From positions 1 to 38,918 of the forward strand of contig JBBDWN010000046.1 of the NCBI GenBank assembly GCA_040902855.1: a stretch of 38,918 nucleotides of DNA, read 5' to 3'. The stretch comes from DATHWB01 sp040902855 (lineage in GTDB: Bacteria > Actinomycetota > Acidimicrobiia > Spongiisociales > ZC4RG35). The position numbers were made by a program, and so were the translations under genes. The first letter of the stretch is position 1. Every line of letters starts with the position of its first letter. Of the stretch, positions 15,721 to 22,566 are shown piece by piece. Below the pieces are notes generated by a model. The model was not told the DNA's origin, ran no database searches, and worked only from the letters and a program-made list of their open reading frames with translations.

Positions 15721-16625
15721 CAGTTCTCGGGCCTCGTTCGGCGCCGCGTGCCGCGTCGGCCCGGATCTTCCCCTTCGGCTGGGGCGACCCGATGCGTGCG
15801 GATCCACGTTGCGCAGTCCGGGTCGTTTCCCGTGAGGACGTCGGCGGCAAGAATCGCCGTGCGCACGTCGGGTTCGAGAGGGTTGGTGATGGCCGAGGTC
15901 ATGCCGCTGGCGATGGCCATCGCGAGGAATGCCGAATTGATGGCTGGCCGGTTGGGGAGCCCGAAGCTGACGTTCGAAGCGCCGCACGTCGTGTTCACAC
16001 CGAGTTCCTCCCGGAGGCGGCGAACCAGGGTGAACACCTGACGACCGGCGTAGCGCATCGCGCCGATCGGCATGACGAGAGGGTCGACGACGATGTCTTC
16101 TGGGCCGATGCCGTAGTCAGCTGCGCGCGACACGATCTTGCGGGCGACTGCGAAGCGGATATCCGGATCCTGGGAGATGCCCGTCTCGTCATTCGTGATG
16201 GCGACCACGGCAGCACCGTGTTTGGCCACGAGGGGAAGCACCCGTTCCATCTGCTCGTCTTCCCCCGTCACCGAGTTGACCAGCGCCTTTCCCTGATACA
16301 CCGCGAGGCCGGCCTCGAGGGCCTCGACGATCGACGAGTCGATCGAGAGCGGGACGTCGACCAACGACTGCACGAGCTTGATCGTGGAGGCGAGGATGGC
16401 CGGTTCGTCCGCGAGCGGGATTCCTGCGTTCACGTCGAGAATTGCTGCCCCGGCGGCGACCTGGGCGAGCGCGTCGGACTCGACGCGGCTGAAATCGCCT
16501 GCCTTCATCTCCTCGGCGAGCAACTTGCGGCCGGTCGGGTTGATCCGCTCGCCGATGATGGCGAACGGACGATCGAACCCGATCACTACGTCTCGGGTGG
16601 CCGAGCTGATCACGGTGTGGGTCAT
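15720..16625 (-). CDS. Methyltetrahydrofolate:corrinoid methyltransferase (pterin-binding, MtgA-like)
   Basis: The 301-residue protein has the pterin-binding TIM-barrel fold. Characteristic motifs are FAIIGERINPTGRK (about residues 21-34), AAILDVNAGIP, PLSIDSS, ALVNSVTGED, VVAITNDETGIS and the C-terminal NTTCGASNVSFGLPNR. In corrinoid systems this protein transfers the methyl from methylcobalamin to tetrahydrofolate, or the reverse. It would release methyl groups from betaine-type substrates as 5-methyl-THF. The ATG at 16625 overlaps the stop of the upstream small gene as ATGA, and its stop overlaps the next gene as TGATG. The C-terminal tail, about 20 residues rich in Arg and Gly, is beyond the usual domain. 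Confidence 0.92.
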   Translation of the reverse strand: MTHTVISSATRDVVIGFDRPFAIIGERINPTGRKLLAEEMKAGDFSRVESDALAQVAAGAAILDVNAGIPLADEPAILASTIKLVQSLVDVPLSIDSSIVEALEAGLAVYQGKALVNSVTGEDEQMERVLPLVAKHGAAVVAITNDETGISQDPDIRFAVARKIVSRAADYGIGPEDIVVDPLVMPIGAMRYAGRQVFTLVRRLREELGVNTTCGASNVSFGLPNRPAINSAFLAMAIASGMTSAITNPLEPDVRTAILAADVLTGNDPDCATWIRTHRVAPAEGEDPGRRGTRRRTRPEN

Positions 16626-16939
16626 GAATCCTCCTCTACGCCCGAACCGGCGACGAGGAGCGCGAGTCGGGGTCTGTCGTACGTCTGCTCGAGCCTTTCC
16701 GCCTCGTTCTTGGCCTCCACCGCCAGGTCGTCTCCGCACTCCCGGCTGATCTGGGTCCACTGTTCGAGGTAGGCATCCGTTCCAATCAGTCCTGCGTGCA
16801 TCGCCGCCTGGTCGATGGCGGTCTGGAAGCGGGCAGACAACTCGATCCTGACCTTCTCGCGTCCTCTCGACGCCACGACCTGGGCGGGAATGTCCCGCCA
16901 GCCGATGACGGTGAGACGGCTACCACTCTGACTGCTCAT
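16622..16939 (-). CDS. Small 'virulence factor' family protein of the corrinoid operon
   Basis: This 105-residue protein resembles the small family annotated as virulence factor in databases, seen with MttB-type methyltransferases; the role is unknown. It begins SRLTVIGWRDIPAQVVASRGREKVRIELSARFQ, continues with AIDQAAMHAGLIGTDAYLEQW and ends in a charged helix (VEAKNEAERLEQTYDRPRLALLVAG). It has no signal peptide or membrane segment. The ATG at 16939 overlaps the TGA of an orphan DUF1638-like 3' tail by four bases, while the functional DUF1638 gene stops 52 bp away. Its own stop overlaps the methyltransferase start, so it is part of the same transcript and may be an accessory subunit of the methyl-transfer complex. 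Confidence 0.75.
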   Translation of the reverse strand: MSSQSGSRLTVIGWRDIPAQVVASRGREKVRIELSARFQTAIDQAAMHAGLIGTDAYLEQWTQISRECGDDLAVEAKNEAERLEQTYDRPRLALLVAGSGVEEDS

Positions 16940-16968
16940 GCCGCGCTCGCAGAGATTTTGATCGTGAG
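16936..16968 (-). pseudogene. Orphan second copy of the DUF1638 gene 3' end
   Basis: On the minus strand these 33 bases read LTIKISASAA-stop. The functional DUF1638 protein, ending at 16992, reads LTITLSVSAA-stop. Seven of 33 bases differ, giving one synonymous and three conservative or semi-conservative changes, and the terminal GCGGCATGA is identical. The copies are offset by 56 bp. The orphan stop overlaps the ATG of the next gene as ATGA, which looks like the original operon junction, while the functional copy has lost that overlap. Confidence 0.75.
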
Positions 16969-16991
16969 TGACTCGCACAGCCGTCGACCGG

Positions 16992-17573
16992 TCATGCCGC
17001 GCTCACAGACAGAGTGATCGTCAGCGGGACGAGCCCTGTGTGGACGTGTTCGAATTCGAGGCCGAGGCGGGCGGCGGCGGCTCTTCCGGTCTCGATATCC
17101 GTCGGCTCGGCCCGCTGAGAGAGCAGCACGAGTCGGCGGTAGTTGCCGAAGTAGATGTCGCGCAGCTCCGGGTGACGGTCGAGTCCGAGACCGCGCCACA
17201 CGAGCAGGTCGAAGTTGCGCAGGAGGAAGTCCGTCAGATAGAAGGTGCCCGGTTCGGCGTCCTGGATCGCGGTGAAGTTCTCGGAGCCGGCGAACAGTTC
17301 GTAGCAGTGAGCGCCGGGGAGGCGTTCCACGCCTATCGCCTCCAAGGCGACATCGAGCAGTCCCCCGGTGCCGCAATCGGCGTAGCCGACGAGGATGCGG
17401 TCGTGTGGATGGGCGGAGATGCGGTCCAGGACGGCCGCGGTGATCCGCTCGGGTGTGTTGTGAAGGGATGCGGGCAAGGGTTCGATCACGACGTCGACGC
17501 CGAGCGAGAGATAGGCCTGCTTCAGCTCTGGAGCGATGGCCCCGCATGCGATGACGCGTAGCCGGCCTGCCAC
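16992..17573 (-). CDS. DUF1638 protein of the corrinoid methyltransferase operon
   Basis: The 193-residue protein belongs to DUF1638, a family without an established function that occurs next to MttB/corrinoid genes. It starts VAGRLRVIACGAIAPELKQ. It carries conserved-looking Cys and aromatic motifs in RILVGYADCGTGGLLD, GAHCYELFAG and TFYLTDFLLRNFD. The Cys residues of IACGAI, YADCGT and AHCYE could bind a metal or cofactor, but this is inference. The start is GTG 17573, two bases after the corrinoid gene stop; 27 in-frame codons upstream lie within that gene. The downstream junction is anomalous: a second copy of its 3' end follows (16936-16968). Confidence 0.82.
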   Translation of the reverse strand: MAGRLRVIACGAIAPELKQAYLSLGVDVVIEPLPASLHNTPERITAAVLDRISAHPHDRILVGYADCGTGGLLDVALEAIGVERLPGAHCYELFAGSENFTAIQDAEPGTFYLTDFLLRNFDLLVWRGLGLDRHPELRDIYFGNYRRLVLLSQRAEPTDIETGRAAAARLGLEFEHVHTGLVPLTITLSVSAA

Positions 17574-17575
17574 GT

Positions 17576-18274
17576 TCAGTCCTCGCCTGAGGTCAGACGA
17601 CGCGCCAGCACGAGGGCTTCCGCCGTCTCCGCAGCCACGGCGGCGTCCCGGCAATAGGCATCTGCTCCGACTGCAGCACCGAATTCCTCGTTGAGGGGAG
17701 CGCCACCGACCAGCACGATGTAATCGTTGCGGATGCCCTTCTCGACCATGGTGTCGATGACCACCTTCATGTACGGCATCGTCGTGGTGAGGAGTGCGGA
17801 GAGTCCCAGGATGTCGGGCTTGTGTTCTTCGAGGGCTGCCAGGTATTCCTCGACATCTGTGTTGATCCCGAGATCGATCACCTCGAATCCCGAGCCCTCG
17901 AACATCATCCCGACGAGGTTCTTGCCGATGTCGTGGATGTCGCCTTTCACCGTTCCGATGACGACCTTGCCGATGGTCTCTGCGCCGGTCTCCACCAGGA
18001 TCGGGCGGAGCAGGGCCATTCCGGCCTTCATGGCATTGGCCGCCAGCAGGACCTCCGGGACGAAAAGGATGCCGTCGCGGAAGTCGATCCCGACGATGCG
18101 CATGCCTTCGACCAGTCCTTCGTTGAGGACGCGTTGGGCATCCCAGCCCCGGTCGAGGAGGATCTGGGTGGCCTCGGCTATCTCGTCTGCCATCCCGTCG
18201 TAGAGGTCGTCGTGCATCTGCTCGACGAGTTCCTCATCGTTGAGAGTGGAGAGATCGAGCTCTTCTTCGCTCAT
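17576..18274 (-). CDS. Corrinoid protein (B12-binding methyl carrier, MtgC-like)
   Basis: The 232-residue protein has an N-terminal helical cap domain (about residues 15-95, including GMRIVGIDFRDGILFVPEVLLAANAMKAG) and a C-terminal Rossmann B12-binding domain. The latter carries VKGDIHDIGKNLVGMMFEGSGF (about residues 113-134), whose DIHDIGK is the DxHxxG base-off cobalamin motif. LGINTDVEEYL, GLSALLTTTMPYM and VGGAPLNEEF follow. It shuttles the methyl group between the MttB-type and pterin-binding methyltransferases. It is the first gene of the operon; the ATG at 18274 is preferred over one nine codons upstream. A promoter with a palindromic operator lies upstream (18333-18375). Confidence 0.93.
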   Translation of the reverse strand: MSEEELDLSTLNDEELVEQMHDDLYDGMADEIAEATQILLDRGWDAQRVLNEGLVEGMRIVGIDFRDGILFVPEVLLAANAMKAGMALLRPILVETGAETIGKVVIGTVKGDIHDIGKNLVGMMFEGSGFEVIDLGINTDVEEYLAALEEHKPDILGLSALLTTTMPYMKVVIDTMVEKGIRNDYIVLVGGAPLNEEFGAAVGADAYCRDAAVAAETAEALVLARRLTSGED

Positions 18275-18305
18275 GTCGCCTCGAATGTGACGGTGGAACA
18301 AGGCT

Positions 18306-18322
18306 CACGATGCGGAATCGTG
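18306..18322. repeat. Inverted repeat in the corrinoid operon leader
   Basis: CACGAT-GCGGA-ATCGTG is a perfect 6-bp inverted repeat with a 5-bp spacer, about 30 bp upstream of the corrinoid gene. The left part, CACGATGCGGA, recurs at about 18430-18440. It may be an operator or an RNA hairpin in the leader. No cobalamin riboswitch box was seen in the 196-bp intergenic region. Confidence 0.45.
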
Positions 18323-18332
18323 GGATTGGGGA

Positions 18333-18375
18333 ATCGTACAGGTCGGCGGCGGTTCTGTCGAAGCTTTTGACAGAA
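18333..18375 (-). promoter_or_regulatory. Predicted promoter and operator of the corrinoid operon
   Basis: On the minus strand TTCGAC (18362-18357) and TACGAT (18338-18333) are separated by 18 bp, a plausible -35/-10 pair for transcription toward 18274. The -35 lies inside an inverted repeat with 7-bp arms, TTCTGTC (18353-18359) and GACAGAA (18369-18375). The arm TGACAGA recurs in the region between the GntR regulator and the flavoprotein gene, so the GntR protein may bind both places. Confidence 0.55.
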
Positions 18376-18470
18376 ATCTTGGGCCTCTGTTCACGATTCT
18401 CAGGTGTTGAAGACGCGCCCGTCTCGAACCACGATGCGGATTCAGATCGCGATGTGGATCGCCCTGCCCG

Positions 18471-19109
18471 TTATATGACTGCCGTGACCGAGGCCTCGAA
18501 ACGACGGACGTGGTGGCGGGCGGCGACCGAGGCCGCCTCCGGGTCCCGAGCGAGGATCGCGCTCAGCAAGTCCCGATGCTCTTCGATGTGGCTGGTGATG
18601 TCGGTCAGCCGCTCCATGTAGAGGTGCCAGAGGCGCAGCGACAGGTTGTGATACATCTCGGCGGTCGACGCCAGGAAGTGGTTGTGGGCGGCGACATAGA
18701 TGGTGCGGTGGATTTCGGTGTCGAGGTCGATCGGTTTGCGGGTGGCGGGACGTTCGACCCGCGTGAGTAGTCGGGCGATGACCGATCGGTCCGATTCGGT
18801 TGCCCGCATGGCGGCCTGTGCCGCCGCCAGACCTTCGAGTTCTTCCCTGACATCGGTGATGAGGGCCAGGTCGCCGATGTTGATCTCGGTGGCGAAGGTG
18901 CCGCGTCGGGGGTAGATGGCGACGAGTCGCTGCATCTCGAGGCGATGGATGGCATCACGCAACGGGGTCCGACCGACACCGATGCGCTCGGTGAGGTCTG
19001 ACTCGACGAGCGGGGACCCGGGGGCGATCTCGAGACGCACCAGGAGGTCGAGCAACGACTCGTAGGCAACCGTGGCCTGGGAAAGCGGAGATGGGCTGAG
19101 CGCAGTCAC
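18471..19109 (-). CDS. GntR-family regulator with FCD-type effector domain
   Basis: The 212-residue regulator has an N-terminal winged helix (YESLLDLLVRLEIAPGSPLVESDLTERIGVGRTPLRDAIHRLEMQRLVAIYPRRGTF, about residues 14-70). A helical FCD effector domain follows, whose ligand or metal site probably includes DTEIHRTIY, a His in EMYHNLS and EEHRDLL. The start is GTG 19109, which puts the helix-turn-helix near the N-terminus; the longer frame to 19406 overlaps the divergent flavoprotein. It lies between the corrinoid operon and the demethylation flavoprotein and is divergent from the latter, so it likely controls the use of the methylated substrate. Confidence 0.87.
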   Translation of the reverse strand: MTALSPSPLSQATVAYESLLDLLVRLEIAPGSPLVESDLTERIGVGRTPLRDAIHRLEMQRLVAIYPRRGTFATEINIGDLALITDVREELEGLAAAQAAMRATESDRSVIARLLTRVERPATRKPIDLDTEIHRTIYVAAHNHFLASTAEMYHNLSLRLWHLYMERLTDITSHIEEHRDLLSAILARDPEAASVAARHHVRRFEASVTAVI

Positions 19110-19133
19110 CGTGATGACGGTACTACGCGACAA

Positions 19134-19156
19134 CTGATAGATGACAGATATATCAG
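19134..19156. promoter_or_regulatory. Candidate GntR operator between gntR and the flavoprotein gene
   Basis: CTGATA (19134-19139) and TATCAG (19151-19156) form a 6-bp inverted repeat around an AT-rich centre that contains GACAGAT. The shared TGACAGA matches one arm of the inverted repeat before the corrinoid operon (18369-18375). Downstream, GTTCGG (19168-19173) and CCGAAC (19182-19187) can form a leader hairpin just before the GAGGAG ribosome site. Confidence 0.45.
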
Positions 19157-19200
19157 AGAGGAGTAGGGTTCGGATCTCTCGCCGAACTTGAGGAGTCGCA

Positions 19201-21726
19201 ATGGCCGAGCTGCCTTCGAAGGCCAACGTCGTAGTCATCGGTGCCGGAATCGTCGGGAACTGTCTGGTGGGCCACCTCGCCGATCTCGGATGGACTGACA
19301 TGGTTCTCGTCGACAAGGGCCCTCTGCCCAATCCGGGCGGGTCGACCGGCCACGCCTCCAACTTCATCTTTCCGACCGACCACAACAAGGAGATGGCGCT
19401 TCTCACACTCGACAGTCAGCAGCAGTACGAGGAGATGGGCGTCAACACGGAGTGCGGCGGGATCGAGGTGGCCAGGACTCCGGAGCGCATGGAAGAACTG
19501 CGGCGCAGGATGACCTCGGCCAAAGCATGGGGGATCGAAGCCGAACTCCTCACCCCAGCCCAGGTCAAAGAGATGGTGCCGTTCATCGACGAGTCGGTGA
19601 TCCTCGGTGGATTCCACACGCCGAGCGTCTCGGTGGTCGACTCGCTGCGGGCCGGCACGCTCATGCGGGAGAAGGCAATGAAAGCCGGCGCTCTCACCGT
19701 GCACGCCAATACCGAAGTCCTCGACGTCGAGACGACACCGACCCCGTTTGGACGACCCCAGGTGACGGCAGTGGTCACCGACAAAGGACGCATCGAGGCG
19801 GACTATGTGGTCATTGCCTGCGGGGTGTGGAGCCCCAAGATCGCAGCCATGGCGGGGGCAACGATCCCACTGACGCCCGCGGTCCATCAGATGGCGGACG
19901 TCGGTCCCATCGACATCCTCCAGCAGACCGGCAATGAGATCGGCTACCCGATCGTTCGGGACATGGACACCTTCATGTACGAGCGTCAGTCGGCGGGCTC
20001 GATGGAAGTGGGCTCGTACGCCCATCGACCGATCCTGCATCGTCCCGAGGAGATCCCCTCGAACGATGAGGCGGCGCTGTCTCCAACCGAGATGCCATTC
20101 ACCCAGGACGACTTCGACGAGCAGTTGGAGGATGCCCTCGAACTGATGGGCGAGATCCTCGAGACCGCCGAAATCCGGTATGCCATCAACGGCCTGCTTT
20201 CCCTGACCCCAGACGCGATGCCGGTCCTCGGCGAAACGGTCGAAGTCGAGAACCTGTGGTCGGCGGCTGCGGTCTGGATCAAGGAGGGGCCGGGCATCGC
20301 CCAACTCGTCGCAGAGTGGATGACCCACGGGTACCCGCACATCGCCGACCCTCATGGCTCTGACATCGCCCGTCTCTACGCCCACGAGCGAACTGTTCAT
20401 CACATCGAGGCGCGCGCCACCGAGCACTTCAACAAGACGTATGGGATCGTCCATCCGCGTGAGCAATGGGCGTCGGAGAGGGGGATGAATCAAGCGCCAT
20501 TCCATTCCCGCACCGAGGCCCTCGGAGCCGAGTACTTCGACGCCCGCGGCTGGGAGCGACCGCACTGGTACGCCTCGAACTCCGACCTGGTGGAGCGGTA
20601 CGACGTGGCCGATCGTCCCCACGAGTGGGATCGCCGCTGGTGGTCGCCGATCATCACCGGAGAGCATCTCCAGATGCGCGAACACGGCGCACTCGTCGAC
20701 TTGACGGCATTCCAGATGTTCGACGTGAGCGGACCCGGCGTTGTGGACTACATCGAACGGATGACGGTCAACAAATGTGATCGTCCTGTCGGGAGTTCGA
20801 TCTACACGCCGGTCCTCGCCCCCAACGGCGGATTCCGATCGGACCTGACAGTCCTCCGGCTCGCGCACGACCGATTCCGGATCATCACGGGCGCCTTCGA
20901 CGGCGGAAGGGACGAGTACTGGTTCCGGCGGAATCTGCCGCCGGATGGGTCGGTGCAGTTCACGAACATGAGCCAGGCCGTGACGACCATCGGCGTGTGG
21001 GGTCCGAAGGCCCAGTCGCTCGTGTCAGGGCTCACCGAATCCGACGTGAGCATCGCCGGTTTTCCGTACGGGACGACCCAGGAGGTCTTCATCGACGGGA
21101 TCCCCACCCGGATGTTGAGAATCTCCTACGTCGGGGAGAACGGGTGGGAGATCACCACCTCGATATCGCACGGCCTGCGCCTGTGGGACACGTTGTTCGA
21201 AGTGGGACGACAACTCGGCATGCGGCCGGTGGGCGCCGGTGTGTACGGCACCACCGGGCGTCTCGAGAAGGGCTACCGCCTCATGGGCGCCGAACTCGAA
21301 TCCGAGTACACACCCGTCGAGGCAGGGCTCGCCCGACCGCGCGTCAAGGACGCCGACTTCATCGGCAAGGAGGCCTACCTGGCCGGCCGCGAGTCTGACC
21401 CTGTGACGGCCATGTGCACCTTGACCGTCGAAGACCACACCGACGCCTCCGGCGTGGAGCGGTACATGACCGGAGGCAACGAGCCGATCCTCACCCTCGA
21501 TGGGGAGCGGATCCTCGACGCCAAAGGCCGGGTGTCTCGCGTCACGAGCGCAGGCAACGGCCCGTCGGTCGGCAAGTATCTCCTCATGGCGTACCTGCCG
21601 CCCGAATTTGCGATAGAGGGCAACGATCTTCAGGTCATGTACATGAACGAGCTGTTCCCGGTTCAGGTCGCTCGCGTCGGTTCGACGCCGCTCTTCGATC
21701 CTGATGACACCAGGATGAAGGCCTGA
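19201..21726 (+). CDS. Dimethylglycine/sarcosine dehydrogenase-like flavoprotein (FAD oxidoreductase + GCV_T)
   Basis: The 841-residue protein fuses an N-terminal FAD-dependent amine oxidoreductase (about 1-400) to a C-terminal aminomethyltransferase, GCV_T-like folate domain (about 440-830). The FAD dinucleotide motif is VVVIGAGIVGNCLVGHLADLG (residues 10-30). GGSTGHASNF corresponds to the region where the family attaches FAD covalently to a His. The folate part contains GPGVVDYIERM, TTIGVWGPKAQSLV and YVGENGWEI. Such enzymes oxidatively demethylate dimethylglycine or sarcosine, place the C1 unit on tetrahydrofolate and pass electrons to ETF, whose genes follow directly. GAGGAG lies 6-11 bases upstream of the ATG. 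The exact substrate is inferred from context. Confidence 0.88.
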   Translation: MAELPSKANVVVIGAGIVGNCLVGHLADLGWTDMVLVDKGPLPNPGGSTGHASNFIFPTDHNKEMALLTLDSQQQYEEMGVNTECGGIEVARTPERMEELRRRMTSAKAWGIEAELLTPAQVKEMVPFIDESVILGGFHTPSVSVVDSLRAGTLMREKAMKAGALTVHANTEVLDVETTPTPFGRPQVTAVVTDKGRIEADYVVIACGVWSPKIAAMAGATIPLTPAVHQMADVGPIDILQQTGNEIGYPIVRDMDTFMYERQSAGSMEVGSYAHRPILHRPEEIPSNDEAALSPTEMPFTQDDFDEQLEDALELMGEILETAEIRYAINGLLSLTPDAMPVLGETVEVENLWSAAAVWIKEGPGIAQLVAEWMTHGYPHIADPHGSDIARLYAHERTVHHIEARATEHFNKTYGIVHPREQWASERGMNQAPFHSRTEALGAEYFDARGWERPHWYASNSDLVERYDVADRPHEWDRRWWSPIITGEHLQMREHGALVDLTAFQMFDVSGPGVVDYIERMTVNKCDRPVGSSIYTPVLAPNGGFRSDLTVLRLAHDRFRIITGAFDGGRDEYWFRRNLPPDGSVQFTNMSQAVTTIGVWGPKAQSLVSGLTESDVSIAGFPYGTTQEVFIDGIPTRMLRISYVGENGWEITTSISHGLRLWDTLFEVGRQLGMRPVGAGVYGTTGRLEKGYRLMGAELESEYTPVEAGLARPRVKDADFIGKEAYLAGRESDPVTAMCTLTVEDHTDASGVERYMTGGNEPILTLDGERILDAKGRVSRVTSAGNGPSVGKYLLMAYLPPEFAIEGNDLQVMYMNELFPVQVARVGSTPLFDPDDTRMKA

Positions 21727-21727
21727 G

Positions 21728-21799
21728 ATGAGAGTTCTCGTGTGTGTGAAACGCGTGCTGTCACTTTTTGATTTGGGCAGCGCTTGGACGAGGGTTTGA
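21728..21799 (+). pseudogene. 23-codon mini-frame carrying a duplicated etfB 5' end
   Basis: One base after the flavoprotein stop, an ATG opens a frame reading MRVLVCVKRV, then LSLFDLGSAWTRV and TGA. The first 31 bases are identical to the true etfB start at 21802, at an offset of 74 bp. The remaining 43-bp spacer contains a T-rich stretch unlike the surrounding DNA. The mini-frame stops two bases before the etfB ATG, so coupling through to etfB is kept. It is probably a duplication scar rather than a functional peptide, and an assembly join is possible. Confidence 0.7.
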
Positions 21800-21801
21800 C
21801 G

Positions 21802-22566
21802 ATGAGAGTTCTCGTGTGTGTGAAACGCGTGCCGGCGCCCGGTGCGCGCATCGTCATAGCGTTGGATAACCGTTCGCTCGACACCGCCCATCTCGGGTTC
21901 ACGATGAGTCCGCACGAGGAGTGCGCCGTGGAGGAGGCAGTGCAGATCGTCGAGCGGGAAGGCGGCCACTCGACGGTGCTCACGCTCGGACCACCGCAAG
22001 CCGAGGATCAGCTGCGGTATGCCCTGTCGCTGGGGGTCGCCGCCGCCGTCCTCATCCCGACCGACGGGTCCGACTGGGATCCGCAGCGGACGGCCACCTC
22101 GATCGCTGCCGCCATCGGCCAGATCGAAGAACGCGATGGTGCCTTCGACCTCATTCTATTCGGCAACGAGTCCGCCGACTCGGGCGGGTTTCAGGTGGGG
22201 ATCAGGGTGGCAAGACAACTGGGGCGCCCGATGGTCAACGGTGTCAAGGGGATCGAGTTCCGGGACAGCGGCGTCGTCGCCCGTCGTCCGTTCGACGGCG
22301 GCTTCGAGGAGTACCGCCTGCCGCTTCCGGCCGTGCTCGGGGTGAAGGAGGGCCTGAACCTCCCTCGTTACCCGACACTCAAAGGAAGGCTGTCGTCCAA
22401 GAAGGCGGTGATCGAACAGTTCGAAGGATCCGACGAAGAAGGCGGTCACCGGATGCGGGAATTCCGCCCCCCGCGTGAACAGGTCACCGAGACCGTGATC
22501 CTCGGACACGGACCGGAAGCTGCCCCGAGAGTCGTGGAGATCCTGGCCGAGATCGGAGTGCTCTGA
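21802..22566 (+). CDS. etfB: Electron transfer flavoprotein beta subunit
   Basis: The 254-residue subunit starts MRVLVCVKRVPAPGARI, the typical EtfB N-terminus. It continues with the nucleotide-binding segment (FTMSPHEECAVEEAVQIVERE, STVLTLGPPQAEDQLRYALSLG), then FDLILFGNESADSGGFQVGIRVARQLG and the docking region GLNLPRYPTLKGRLSSKKAVIEQ. With EtfA it accepts electrons from the flavoprotein dehydrogenase encoded just upstream and passes them to the quinone pool through an ETF dehydrogenase, which is not in this window. The start is ATG 21802; an in-frame TTG six codons earlier is rejected. The gene is preceded by an identical copy of its first 31 bases, and its TGA shares one base with the etfA ATG. 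Confidence 0.92.
   Translation: MRVLVCVKRVPAPGARIVIALDNRSLDTAHLGFTMSPHEECAVEEAVQIVEREGGHSTVLTLGPPQAEDQLRYALSLGVAAAVLIPTDGSDWDPQRTATSIAAAIGQIEERDGAFDLILFGNESADSGGFQVGIRVARQLGRPMVNGVKGIEFRDSGVVARRPFDGGFEEYRLPLPAVLGVKEGLNLPRYPTLKGRLSSKKAVIEQFEGSDEEGGHRMREFRPPREQVTETVILGHGPEAAPRVVEILAEIGVL

Noticed and set aside
18275..18470. Cobalamin riboswitch before the corrinoid operon
   Set aside because: The conserved B12-box and surrounding junction sequence could not be found; only inverted repeats and a promoter-like pair are visible.
19153..20868. Long open frame of 571 codons on the strand opposite the dehydrogenase gene
   Set aside because: It is the antisense shadow of a clear flavoprotein gene; composition is rich in Arg, His and Asp with no domain, as expected in high-GC DNA.
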